This document shows positions 50,857 to 60,999 of a stretch of 64,000 bases of DNA, piece after piece. The notes beneath the pieces were generated by a model. That model saw only the letters and a list, made by a program, of their open reading frames with translations, made no database searches and was not told where the DNA came from. A program made the translations under genes and the position numbers. How positions within the stretch are numbered: the stretch's first letter is position 1; every line of letters begins with the position of its first letter. This stretch comes from Strigamia acuminata (taxonomy: Eukaryota > Arthropoda > Chilopoda > Geophilomorpha > Linotaeniidae), in contig OX442314.1 of the NCBI GenBank assembly GCA_949358305.1, positions 38,351,211 to 38,415,210 on the forward strand. Reading direction: 5' to 3'.

Positions 50857-51570
50857 GCCAGATTGCACCATTTGGATGCAATCTGGGTTCTGCCGCCACA
50901 GAAAGGATGTTAAACGGGCTCCGGCCACTCAACATCCCAACGCTTGCCCGCAGCGTGGCGTAAGGGAGTCTCACCACCGCAACTGCTTCTGCCAGCTACG
51001 GGCCCTAACTGCACCAGGCTAAACATGTCGCACTAGCAGTGAGACCTCACGTCGAAACCAAAGGACGAGGAGTGAAGCCTCTACAGGAGGGGAAAGAAGA
51101 GTTGGCTAAGGCTTCTATGCAAATTTTTGCTTGCCACAGATTAACTTGGAATGGTAAATCTGCTATCAGATGACAAGCAGCAGCTAAAGTTGTAAGGTAG
51201 TTTCAAAAGAAAATTTTACTAGTGATGCCGAAAAGGTAGCTGTGGTCATTAAAAAATTTATAACTATAACCATTTTTAAATGTATGCCCTTTCTCCTGCG
51301 AAATGGCCGTGCTACTTTACTTTTAAAATTTCGATGGCAAAAATTTTGGTCCCCATATTAGGTAAATTCGTTTTTAGTAAATTTAGATAATAATAATCAT
51401 GATATAATCTTATTTTACATTAAAATTACACAATGATGCAACTTCGTTCAAATCATTCTTTCTAATTTCAGCTGTAATAGAGCTGTCTAAAATGATGTCT
51501 GAAAGCCACACTTGTGGTTTCAGAGTTTCTAACTCTTTTAGCAAGTCTATTTTAACAGTATTTGGAATTT

Positions 51571-52069
51571 TCATCGGTGATGATGGACAAGGGTTTTCCG
51601 TGGTAAACATTGCTGCAATTTGTAATTTTTGACATGTATTTCTGTCTGTGGGGTAGATGGTAAAAATTTCAGCTTGCTCTTAGGTGTGCTGAAACCTTGA
51701 TCTTTGCAAACTGGTTTGTCAAAAGTTGAATTCAAATTATAAGATGAAGCTATATCTAGAGAAGAATTAGACATATTTTTAGAATCACTAAACAAGGCAT
51801 GCATTTCACACACATCCTCGTCTAGGGACTGCTTACTCAATTGGGAATCAGGAGTTGCAATTACGTCATAATCGAAATCTTTAGGCTTAGGTCTTTTCCG
51901 CCCTGCCTTTCCTTCTCGTCCGTTAGCCCGCTTCCGTAGCACTGATAAGTTGTACGTAGCTGTGTCACATTTGCTGATGTTGGTAGATAATTCGACACCC
52001 AAAATGTGATAACATTTTCCTGCGCTTGGACATGTGCATATCCATTTTCCTGTTCCTGGTGCTGAAATA
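51571..52069 (-). pseudogene. SWIM zinc-finger protein remnant, cysteines kept
   Basis: Reads ISAPGTGKWICTCPSAGKCY then HILGVELS, a complete CxCx(n)CxH SWIM motif, followed by SKCDTATYNLSVLRKRANGR and an Asp/Ser-rich tail ending near 51571. No start codon belongs to it; upstream lies the aquaporin exon. Confidence 0.6.
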
Positions 52070-52354
52070 TGTAATGATGGCGCCGATAAATTGATCCATT
52101 ATGCAAAGGAGAGCGTGGTGAAAACAAATTCTTCTTTGGACCATTAAACCGATAGTAACCAATGGATTTATATGGCTATCGGAGATAAAGCAGAACATGA
52201 CGTTCAGTCCTCCGGTTGCCCCTACGATTTTTGCCAGAGATAGCTGGACAGAGTCGTCATTATCAACAACAATGCATGACCCGATCACAACTAACAAGAA
52301 AGAGCCGATTAACTCGCAGATATACTGTATATGTATATCGCATTGCTGTTGCAT
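52070..52354 (-). pseudogene. Aquaporin (MIP) exon fragment joined to the SWIM element
   Basis: Reads ELIGSFLLVVIGSCIVV, then KIVGATGGLNVMFCF and SHINPLVTIGLMV, then a third membrane helix start (CIMDQFIGAII). This is the first half-pore of a MIP-family channel: helix 1, helix 2, the first pore loop with NPL in place of NPA, and part of helix 3. An ATATACAG acceptor sits before YICELIG, fitting an internal exon. The sequence runs without a donor into the SWIM element at 52069, and no second half was found. Either the element inserted into an aquaporin gene or captured a piece of one. Confidence 0.65.
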
Positions 52355-52921
52355 TTAAGTCACATTGCCGTGGAGTTGGCGGGAAAGTCCTTCAACAATG
52401 GCATGGCAGCCATGTTGGAGTGGAGGCAAAATAACCTATCTTTCTCCTCCATTGCCATCCTGTTTTCCCGGCTGTCAACCAGAGGAAACTTTACACGTAA
52501 ACCCAGTAATCAAATACCATATAAGTTTTGAGTGTTGCTAGCAGGGCAATACAGCATAGCGGATTAGTGCGTCAATTACTTGACGCACAATATTATGTCA
52601 AAACCAGCAAAGGCAAGATGAAAATACGTGTTAGTCAATATAAAAGGCAAAAATCGAGGGTTCAGCAAACTGAGCAGAGTTTATATAACCACCAAAACAA
52701 TGTCTCATTGATATGAAGGCCAATGAGAGCAACACGTGAAGGAAAGTAAACAAACAGCTGTCCTTGAATTGGCTTCACTGCGCAGTTATCCGAGATAGCG
52801 GCATGACAACTATGGCAACGCTTAAGTGTAAAAGACAACTTAATGGCCGTGGTTGAACCACTTATAATGCCTAGGACTCATATAAAAAGTTAAAACGATA
52901 AAAACTCCATTTTATTATTAA
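52355..52921. other. No supported gene
   Basis: Mixed AT-rich DNA. A CAGTTTATATAACCACC-type TATA sequence near 52680 has no matching gene. Confidence 0.3.
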
Positions 52922-53344
52922 AGGGTGTCCCAAAAATAACGCAAGATTTGAATTAGCCGCCATTTGTGCAGTAAATTGCTGGCAACCCCGAAACAACAAC
53001 GATTTGACAGCTGAAAGTTTAGGGTTTTATCTGCCGAAATTGGATTATATTGATGTGGCCAATATGTGGTTTCAACAAGACGGTGCAAGAAAAAGGGGCC
53101 AATTCTGATCACCGATACTGGTGATGTCTCATGCAGTAATTGAATTGTTTCCATGGTTGTATGGCAATATGGCATGTGGCACCACCTTGTTGAAGCCACA
53201 TATTGGCCACATCAATATAATCCAATTTCGGCAGATAAAACCCTAAACTTTCAGCTGTCAAATCGTTGTTGTTTCAGGGTTGCCAACAATTTACTGCACA
53301 AATGGCGGCTAATTCAAATCTTGCGTTATTTTTGGGACACCCTA
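52922..53344. mobile_element. Palindromic mariner-derived MITE, 423 bp
   Basis: Inverted arms of about 172 bp (52922-53093 and 53173-53344), both starting AGGGTGTCCCAAAAATAACG. The left arm encodes DYIDVANMWFQQDGA on the plus strand, the catalytic-region block of mariner transposases, so the arms are an inverted duplication of a transposase-containing end. No complete transposase. Confidence 0.8.
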
Positions 53345-54335
53345 TATTATACAAACCTTATGGTATTTTTATACCGTCACACGTCCTCCAGGAAAAGGTG
53401 CGTGCATACCATGAGTGCATTATTGCCGTGTCAAAAAATTGAGTTCTAAACAAAAGAAAAAGAGGGAGAAAAGACTTTATTGAGTGAAAAAGGTGGGTAA
53501 AGACCCCTCAGCAAAAACTCCTGTTACACTACGAATAATACGTTCAGCTTATGGTCGCTGACTTTCCTACTCTATTAAGTTATTGGTTAGAATTGTTAAA
53601 AATGTAACAAGAAAAATTTGGCTTGTATATCTAAATATCAGTGGAAATCCATAAGAGAGCTCTTCAAAGTAAATAATTTTATGCTTAAGATGGACAGATA
53701 TATGACCAGACCTGGTTGAATCCTACCAAAAATTTCACATCTCTGCAAGGAGATGGAATCCTTGCCAGGGAGGGTATTGCCGTCCCACGGGCTCACCTAA
53801 TTACTGCTGGCAGGAATCTAATTCATTAGGAGAATCCGAACCATACAAAAATAAAACAAAAAAAAAATTATATCGTTAACATCAACGAGTCACCATACCA
53901 GTGCATCATAAAATTACTAGGTATGAAAGTTTTAGGTATGGATACCCATCCAGAATAATAAAAAAAAACAAGACCAATTGACATTTTTAAAAATTTTACG
54001 TATAAATTCGAATTGAGACGAAAATAATTGAAATTAGAGAAATTAATAATAAAGTTACAATAATAAATTTTACTTACATTGGTATATTGTTCATCATACT
54101 TCTGGCAATTATTAGGAAACAATTGCCTTATTGCACTCAGAATACATGGCGAAAACCTAACCTGACCGGTGATTTTCTTTTGCGACTAAAAAAATTGGTT
54201 GAAATAAGTAAAAAAAAAATTTTAACAACTGCACAGTACCTTTAAAGTAAAATATAAATTCCTGTAGATATTTTTCCTTGGTGGTTTTATTCCCGTGGAA
54301 AATAATGTGTATTAAACCATTTGGCACCGTAATGC
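53345..54335. other. AT-rich DNA, nothing recognised
   Basis: Short frames only. Confidence 0.35.
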
Positions 54336-54686
54336 TGGGCGCACACATACCGCGATTTCAACGTCGCGTCGCGATCGCGTTGCCATTGCGCATGCGCAGG
54401 TGACGTCATTTCCTTTGCGCTGGTTCAAAATCTACTTTTGGAAATAGTACTTGTCCCAAGTACTATTTCGCTCGCGATTCATGTCGCAGCCAATCCCGTG
54501 AGCTGTTTGAAATAACGTCATTTCATCAATATTTTCGGTTGCTGTGTGTATGCTGTGGAATGACGTCATAAGATTGAATTCGCAGAGCTGAAATAGCTTC
54601 ATGTGTGCAGCATTGCGCGCGATTTACAGCGCGATTTTGCTTGCGAAATCGCAAAGCGACGCGAAATCGCGGTATGTGTGCGCCCA
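54336..54686. mobile_element. 351-bp MITE with TGGGCGCACACATACCGCG ends
   Basis: Ends TGGGCGCACACATACCGCGA and its exact complement TCGCGGTATGTGTGCGCCCA are perfect terminal inverted repeats of 24 bp. Interior is CpG-rich (ACGTCGCGTCGCGATCGCG) with several TGACGTCA-like sites and no coding capacity. No clear target duplication. Confidence 0.8.
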
Positions 54687-55511
54687 ACATAAGTCTGAAA
54701 TATCACATTACAAAACATTGGATCGCAATTTTTTCTTAAATTTAGCACTTACCCTTCATTTTCAAACTCTATTTCTAATGATCTTATAACAGGCAACCTA
54801 AAAATACCAAAAAGAATGATATCAGATTCGAAATAAATAGCAAACGAAGCGAATGCATTTGGACACTTACATGCTTCCATGCGCTTCGGTGGCCATCTTT
54901 GTTGGGGTCAAAAATAACCCAGGTTGGGTGAGAAGGGATTTTTTTTTAGGTTGGGGCTGCTAGGGTTAATTCATGACAAACATTACATTTTTTACACCTA
55001 TGGTTACTTGGTTATCCAAATCAAGATCAAACTCTATCAACATCTCATGTGCTGGGGAACTTGGCACCGTGACATACGATTCGCTGCTCCCACTCTTAGC
55101 TGCTTCGGGGGTATCTGCTCGAGGGGGCGCGGATTCCATCCCGGGAGTTTGGGTCTCCTCTGTAGTTCGACTCGGGGAATTGGCCAACGAAACGGCTTGG
55201 GTGTGGAAACACAAATCTCTCACCATAACGGTGTTTTCCTCAAGTTGGAGAATATTCTACTGGTCGTTCTGAATCTCCTAAAAGGAATGGAGGAAGTCCA
55301 CGAGCAAGTTGTTCTAAGTTGAAGGAAGCAATACAGCGAGAAGAGTCCAGCGCATGTGCACTGGGCACATGTTGCATCCAAACCTTTGTCATGGTTTGAT
55401 GAAGCACAAACACTCGTTCCCAGGCCGCATCCCAAATGTCAGCCCTGATATGATAAAGGCGGGTGGAGGGTTTCCTCGTTAAGAACCGCGTTTTGAGCTC
55501 GTTTCAATTTG
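54687..55511. other. Region downstream of the cysteine-motif ORFs
   Basis: Minus-strand frames at 54966-55226 and 55220-55435 may be frameshifted continuations of the ORF pair upstream, but carry no recognised domain. Confidence 0.25.
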
Positions 55512-55896
55512 CTAATCAGCACTTCGCCAGGGACATACCTTAGGCACATATCCGTTTCTGGCGCAGTTGATACATATTATCGCGTGCATTTCTCCACAAG
55601 CGCCCGCCATCCACCCGCAGCCAGCACAGACTGGACATGTCTGGTAAATTATCGTAAATTCCCGGCGCAATGTTTTCCTGGCATCTGCGTCGGCGCTTTT
55701 CAATGGCTCGGGCCTGTTCGAGGGTTGGCCTGGTAGTCGTTTGTGGTCTGGACGCAAAGGTGACATGACGTTGAGCAAAAGTTGATGGGTTGTGTTCAAC
55801 AGGTGGCGTTTCTCTTGTTTCATTAAATGCGGGCATGTGGGGGGAAAAACAAATCATCCGGGATTTCCACACATTCATAAGGTGAAGGCGGTCCAC
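55512..55896 (-). pseudogene. Second copy of the CPxCAGCGW motif protein, frameshifted
   Basis: One frame reads TLEQARAIEKRRRRCQENIA, and the next frame TCPVCAGCGWMAGACGEMHA followed by IICINC. Together they mirror residues of the ORF at 55942-56715. A frameshift lies near 55640. No known domain. Confidence 0.45.
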
Positions 55897-55941
55897 CCCC
55901 GGACTTTCCTTTTGCGGCAGCTTTCAGTCCCTTAACCTGAC

Positions 55942-56715
55942 TTAACTTAGAGCTGAGGTGAAAGCTCGGTCCGAAGGCGTTGGATTACAAGGTGCCACAA
56001 ATTCGAGTTTGTTGTCGGCGAGTAGAAGCTTGTTTAAATTCTTGCTGGTTTCGGCCACATGATCGTCTATATCTGCAGGAGTCGTTTTTCCTAAAATGAA
56101 GAGTGGGGAGCTAGGTTCTTCTAAGGCATAACCTCGTGGATTCTTAATGTGTTCACATTTTCTGCAAAGGGCCCAACGTTTGGCCCCATTCGACCATGCG
56201 GTCATTACAATGAGGTTCTTTATGCCGGCCAACCATGGAAAATTTCGGGACCTTTTTCCTTCTCCTCGGCAGTTGAGGAACGCCATGACGTGCTGTCCTC
56301 CGATCGCACCGGCTAACCAACCGCATCCGGCGCAAGCGGGGCAAAATACGAAAAGACGCGTATCGAATTTGGGTACCAAATGAGGGCGGCCATTTTCCAC
56401 ATCTTTGGAGCATTTCGCTCGACGTTTCTGCAGGAGTTCTTGTGTCATTGGAGAGGTGGAACTTATTGACGGGTGCCATTCCACAAAACGGGTCTCGTAA
56501 GGAGTGGAAGCAGAAAGGCGGATGACATCTCTGGTTGGGTTTTCAGTCGATGAAAAGCTACGACCCCCACGCAAAGCTCCACGTTGGTGAGACAAAGCTG
56601 CTTGAGGAGGAGCGTGAACGTGTTCGGAAGCGGGTAAAACATCGTCCGATTCTCGAAGAACTTTCAGAGGAGGTTTATCCAGTGACAGCCCGCAATGGTA
56701 CCCGGCCTTCAACAA
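55942..56715 (-). CDS. CPxCAGCGW-motif protein of unknown function
   Basis: 257 codons. After a low-complexity N-terminus come MTQELLQKRRAKC, FCPACAGCGWLAGAIGGQHV, MAFLNCRGEG and FPWLAG, then a second cysteine pair WALCRKCEHIKN. The Cys spacing (CPxCxGC..NC and CRKC) suggests a metal-binding fold, perhaps zinc. A diverged, frameshifted copy follows directly downstream (55512-55896), so the gene is a tandem pair or a two-domain protein now broken. The first 150 bases overlap a plus-strand repeat with a ubiquitin-like frame, so the N-terminus is uncertain. Probably a transposon or virus-derived ORF; family not recognised. Confidence 0.4.
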   Translation of the reverse strand: MLKAGYHCGLSLDKPPLKVLRESDDVLPASEHVHAPPQAALSHQRGALRGGRSFSSTENPTRDVIRLSASTPYETRFVEWHPSISSTSPMTQELLQKRRAKCSKDVENGRPHLVPKFDTRLFVFCPACAGCGWLAGAIGGQHVMAFLNCRGEGKRSRNFPWLAGIKNLIVMTAWSNGAKRWALCRKCEHIKNPRGYALEEPSSPLFILGKTTPADIDDHVAETSKNLNKLLLADNKLEFVAPCNPTPSDRAFTSALS

Positions 56716-56999
56716 CTGAAAATGTGAAGGCCAAAATACAAGATACCCCCACTGCCATCACCGGACAGGTGTTAGCTGGGCTCCGGCCTTCTGACTGGAT
56801 CAGCGCCTGCCCTCGGCGCTGTCCAATGCGGTCTCACTGCGGCAACGGGCGGCACTGGCCACGGGCCTCAACCGCGCCTGGTGAAGCGAATGTTGCCCAA
56901 CAGCAAGACAGCACCTCTAAGAAACCGAAGAAAGAGGAGTAGAACCTCTATAGGTGGTGAAGGAAGGGTAGCGAAGAAGTCTAAGGCGGCCTATGGGCG
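56535..56999 (+). repeat. Diverged ubiquitin-fragment repeat, copy 5
   Basis: The plus frame 56535-56942 includes LEEERERVRKRVKHR and TTENVKAKIQD (56718-56744), ubiquitin residues 24-32 exactly. The end, AAGAAAGAGGAGTAGAACCT then CTATAGGTGGTGAAGGAAGG, is related to 42890-42950 (GACGAGGAGTGAAGCCTCTA), so it belongs to the same wider family. Confidence 0.5.
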
Positions 57000-58473
57000 C
57001 CACAGACCCATGCGTCCACGTAAGTAGTAATATTACTCTTTTCCGAGTAATATTACTAGTCTTAACTGCCGTTACACTTCATTATTTGTTCAGCTGAGAC
57101 AGATATGAAATTAAAATTAATTTGTCATCTGTGTCACTTGAACAATTATGAGATAAATATAAACACTTTGTAACGGAGCCAGAATCGCACTCTGTATTCG
57201 TTGATGCTATAACAAGACTTATCCTACATCTACTAAGAATAATAATAAATCAATCTTAACTGACTAAGCTGAAAGTGGAAGAAATAAGTACAATTTATCT
57301 CTCAATTAATGACTAGTTTTATTCAAGCTTAGAATAAAAGCTAAGTTAAAATACAATAAACAATGTGAATTACGGATAAATATTAGCGTTAAACAATCTC
57401 TAACTAATGATACAAACAAATTAAATAATCAATTATACACTTAACCAAATACGAAAGAAGAAGGAAAAACGGGAAACAATACAAAAATATGTCGATACGT
57501 CGACTCCACGTCCTGGATACGATAGCGACGCTCGGCTCGGCTCGGCTCCGGTACCCGTACACCACAAATTCAATTCCGGACGTTGGCTCCTTCGGACTCA
57601 ATTCCGATTTCTCGTAATTCTCTGATACCTCCGTCTTGGCGGTCTCGCAACGCGACAGTTGTGACGTCGTGGTTGCGACTAATTTCGCAATAAAAGATCT
57701 CTCCTCGGCGATCGTGCTGAGGCAAGATAAAATCTAGCTGTGGAATTCTCCCAGCAAGATGGAGATCAGCAAGTGTGTTGACACAAGAAATATCTCACTC
57801 ACTCTCTTGAAGAGTGGCAGGAAACTATATCTCACAGCAAGATTGCTTACTGCAAGAAGAATTCAAAATGTTCACAAGTCACAATCTAACAAAGAATTGA
57901 TACTTTTCAGAGGTAGATTTTGGATGACTTAACTGGGCAAACATGAGACTTGAACTGAGGAGGAAAACTCCTCACAGGACGCATTTCCTGTTAGAAATAG
58001 CTGATGGGCTGGTTGCCCTGACAACCACCCACATGTTTCGAGCTACTTGACTTCCTGTAGCCAAGCATATAAAAAATAAACACAAAATATAAAATAATAT
58101 TTCAGACACATTTCTGATTTCTTCTAGTGACCACCAGGGTCACTACAACTTGTTGTTATTATTTTGTGATTCATACGAACGATATATGCGGCGAATTTGA
58201 CTATATCTAATAACATATATGGTTCATGTGAACACTTAATACTTTAATGTATACACCTTTTACTCGTGCGAGTTCTGTATGTTTCGATAAACTTAAAATT
58301 AATTTAGTTCGGTATTAATAATATCTATCCGTCGTGTGGCGACGGCCAGATGAGATCCCACGGTGAAATGGTATTTTTCCACCGCAAGACGAAATCCCGT
58401 AACACGCTTGTACGTGTTACAAGAAAATTGAGTCCAAATTAACACCAAACTCTGCAAATAGTGTATCCAGTTT
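57000..58473. other. Unassigned, possibly LTR-containing DNA
   Basis: 57660-58148 has TG..CA-type ends on either strand (minus-strand start TGTAGTGACCCTGG) and an AATAAA on the plus strand, but no second copy in the window, so an LTR cannot be claimed. A minus-strand frame at 57404-57601 is not recognised. Confidence 0.25.
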
Positions 58474-58500
58474 TTGCCAAGTTTTAGTGGTTTTTTTAGT

Positions 58501-58962
58501 TCAAAAATATATTTCAGACTTGATGTGTTTCACAAATGGCAGCGTGCTGTCGTAGGCCATTTCGAATCTTTCTTGGCTCTGCTCGGGCATTTTTCTGACA
58601 GAAATCAATCTCATGTGCTGCTCTACCTGGTAACGATGTCGCACCGATCTTTCCAGCCATTGGAAAATCTCCTCACACAGAGGTGGGTTGTTGATCATGA
58701 TCGATCGGGTCGCTCGCGAAAACTTCAATTCTTGATAGAAGTGTCTAATCATCCCATACGCCGAATTTCGTCTCTCTTTCTTGACAAGACCGCCGTTGTC
58801 ACGTGGATTCTCGGACGACTCCTGCGAAGGCTCCAAATTCGATGAAACTCGACTTCGTGTCAACGACGATTTTGATCTTGAAGCTAGCGCGGTTCGAGCA
58901 GGAGCACCTGCGGGTCTCCAATTCATAGGGCGTCCATCAAATGTTGCTGCATCGCGTTGCAA
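58501..58962 (-). CDS. Element E1 ORF 4, unknown
   Basis: 153 codons, continuing in phase-shifted fashion from the ORF above it (58987-59559). Reads MNWRPAGAPARTALASRSKS, then YGMIRHFYQELKFSRATRSI and PPLCEEIFQWLERSVRHRYQ. No known domain. Basic Ser/Arg part then helical part. Confidence 0.35.
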   Translation of the reverse strand: MQRDAATFDGRPMNWRPAGAPARTALASRSKSSLTRSRVSSNLEPSQESSENPRDNGGLVKKERRNSAYGMIRHFYQELKFSRATRSIMINNPPLCEEIFQWLERSVRHRYQVEQHMRLISVRKMPEQSQERFEMAYDSTLPFVKHIKSEIYF

Positions 58963-58986
58963 CTCCAGCTCTTCAAGACGTTGTGC

Positions 58987-59559
58987 CTATTCTCTTCTCA
59001 GCCTGTCGTGACACTGTGTCGGGGTTTCTTCGTTGGCCAACACTTGGCAAATCAGGTCGCTCCGAAGTACCACTGGATCAAACAGAATGGACCTCCAATT
59101 ACTAATCATGGACGTAGGGGTGTTCATAGGCGTCAACCAGAGAATGCTAACAGCCACAAATGCTGCTTCGTCGTGCGCGAACACTCCGGGGAATAACAGC
59201 CGTTTTTGAGCAGCAATGGTGGTCTTTTGAAACTTCCAGAGCCAGTTGTCCGTCTGATCTTGTTTTGCTTTTTGTCTAAACTCGACAGCTCGTCTTCGCA
59301 GGTCGTTGATGGCTTCCTTAAGCTGGGCTTTTTGATACGCGTCGAGATTAGTGGACAATAATTTCTGGGCTTCTTCTGGATTTTTCAAACATCTACGCCA
59401 CAATCGATAATAATTCCTGTCGTGCCCCTCTTCCGGTCGCATCGCTGTATTTTCTGCGTAAAGCATAAGCGCGATATCCGGCACCGGAATAGAATGGTTG
59501 ATAGGCGGCAAATATTCTGCATACGGCAGCGTATGAGGATCCTTTCCTGGCTCGAACAA
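58987..59559 (-). CDS. Element E1 ORF 3, unknown
   Basis: 190 codons. Helical, with RNYYRLWRRCLKNPEEAQKL and LKEAINDLRRRAVEFRQKAK, likely coiled coil. The part PVPDIALMLYAENTAMRPEE matches the decayed copy A at 45800-45935. No family recognised. The stop is about 25 bp before ORF 4. Confidence 0.4.
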   Translation of the reverse strand: MFEPGKDPHTLPYAEYLPPINHSIPVPDIALMLYAENTAMRPEEGHDRNYYRLWRRCLKNPEEAQKLLSTNLDAYQKAQLKEAINDLRRRAVEFRQKAKQDQTDNWLWKFQKTTIAAQKRLLFPGVFAHDEAAFVAVSILWLTPMNTPTSMISNWRSILFDPVVLRSDLICQVLANEETPTQCHDRLRRE

Positions 59560-59733
59560 TTATTCATCTCCTTCTATCAGCGAGTCAGCTCGAAGCTCTG
59601 GTTTTCTTTGCATCCGCTGTTCACCATGCTGACGTGATTGACTATGGCAACTCCTTCTTCCCGGTTGGCCCGTTGCTCTTTCTTCGGGCGATTCCAGCCG
59701 GCTACTCCGTCGCGACGTCTGGCTACGGTTCTC

Positions 59734-60588
59734 TCACCGAGATTTAGGACGCTGGGGCATTTCCTTCGCTCTTCGTTTTTCTCGTCGTCCTCGTGAACTG
59801 GATGATCTTCTCCGCGCAGTTATTGGCTGGCTCTCCGGCGACGATGATCTTGGCGACGGAGTGGGAGGAATTGGTAATGACAAGTCCGGGTCGTGAAGCT
59901 CCAAAATGTCTTGACGCCTTGGTGACCAATTCTCGGGCGTTTCATGCGCAACCTCCGTAGTACAATTTTCCTTCGACTCATGAGTGCTGGTCACTCTTGG
60001 AGACTGCGATTGCTTGCACTCCTGCTGTCCCGCCTTTGTTTCGCCTGTTTTCCTCGGCGACCAGTCATCTGGGACTTCGCCCTTTTCTTCTTCCGACGAA
60101 GACTCGGTTTCGTCAACGACGAGAAACTCATCCGGCCAGGGATTTTCCACCGGAAGTCGGGGAAATATGGGTGTGTCTGGATCGTCCGAGCCCTTAATCT
60201 GGATTAACAGACGGCTCTTGTCGGAGTGCGTAAGCCTAACCTCGGTGACAACTCGATCTGCTTTCCGACCTTTCCGACTTCGTTGGTGCTTCTTTTGCTT
60301 TAGTTGCTCAAACTTGGGTGGGTTTTCCTTGTTGAATTTCGCAGCGCCAGTTGCTCCCCGTACACCAGCCATGTGAAGCTGGTGCATTTGGTACTGCGTC
60401 TTACACTGGTATTCCGTCTCCTTTCCCTCCGCCTTTGCGATCTGGAATTCCGCTTGTTCTCTCAAAAACTTCTCCGCCACCTCCTTCATCCCCTTCTGGA
60501 ATTTAGCAATTACTTCCTTTAGAAATTCTTTCTTGTTCGTTCCAGGAATGAAGTAGATTTCGTAATCCTGATCTTCCTCCCAAGTCAT
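59734..60588 (-). CDS. Element E1 ORF 2, Ser/Pro/Arg-rich
   Basis: 284 codons. N-terminal part is helical and Lys/Glu-rich (KKEFLKEVIAKFQKGMKEVA), then VVTEVRLTHSDKSRLLIQIK, an acidic linker, two DDWSPR/ENWSPR motifs, SLPIPPTPSPRSSSPES and an Arg/Ser tail. Homologous to 46658-47266 over its middle and C-terminal parts. Function unknown; the charge pattern is compatible with a gag-type or nucleic-acid-binding protein. Confidence 0.45.
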   Translation of the reverse strand: MTWEEDQDYEIYFIPGTNKKEFLKEVIAKFQKGMKEVAEKFLREQAEFQIAKAEGKETEYQCKTQYQMHQLHMAGVRGATGAAKFNKENPPKFEQLKQKKHQRSRKGRKADRVVTEVRLTHSDKSRLLIQIKGSDDPDTPIFPRLPVENPWPDEFLVVDETESSSEEEKGEVPDDWSPRKTGETKAGQQECKQSQSPRVTSTHESKENCTTEVAHETPENWSPRRQDILELHDPDLSLPIPPTPSPRSSSPESQPITARRRSSSSRGRREKRRAKEMPQRPKSR

Positions 60589-60615
60589 CGGGAAGTCCTC
60601 CCCTAAAAGAAGGTT

Positions 60616-60981
60616 TCAAATGGGCCCGGGTATATCAATGATGGTAGACAATTTCGCGAGCCATTTTCGAAATTTCTTTTTTGCTTTCTTCTTCAGTGGT
60701 TCCGTGGTGCCCCAACACTTCTGAGCTGCTGCCGATAGACACTTTCTCGCATCCCAAGCGGTGCACCTATGCGACTCAAAAATGGTGCGCCAAATTTCTG
60801 GGATCTTTCCTCGCAAAATATTCATTGGTGTCTTAATATGGGCTGGTATGGCGTCCCACGTTTTCATCATGAAGTCCACCTCATCAATTACATCCTGCGC
60901 TTGTTGTTTGGGCGAACGTCGTCTGCTCGTTCGCTTCTTTCGGTTGCTGGACACCATTGAGACGTTTCCTTGACTTGGCAA
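60616..60981 (-). CDS. Element E1 ORF 1, unknown
   Basis: 121 codons starting MPSQGNVSMVSSNRKKRTSR. Basic N-terminus, then helices (VIDEVDFMMKTWDAIPAHIK, IWRTIFESHRCTAWDARKCL) and a Lys-rich end. It precedes ORF 2 by 27 bp in the direction of transcription. No family recognised. Confidence 0.35.
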   Translation of the reverse strand: MPSQGNVSMVSSNRKKRTSRRRSPKQQAQDVIDEVDFMMKTWDAIPAHIKTPMNILRGKIPEIWRTIFESHRCTAWDARKCLSAAAQKCWGTTEPLKKKAKKKFRKWLAKLSTIIDIPGPI

Positions 60982-60999
60982 TTGTGTACCAACAATTCA

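Larger units (their letters stand above)
50421..52069 (-). mobile_element. SWIM/Ulp1-type element, copy 2
   Basis: Repeats copy 1: coiled-coil ORF 50421-50657, GTCGTCGCAGTCCATGGGCC block near 50754, ENAKAKIQD frame 50830-50856, a short Ulp1-adjacent piece (51100-51200) and SWIM frame to 52068. The GTCGAC MITE is absent here. Similarity to copy 1 ends at 52069, inside the SWIM region, and an aquaporin exon begins immediately beyond. Confidence 0.6.

Noticed and set aside
57660-58148. Possible LTR of element E1
   Set aside because: TG..CA ends were seen, but no second copy exists within the window.
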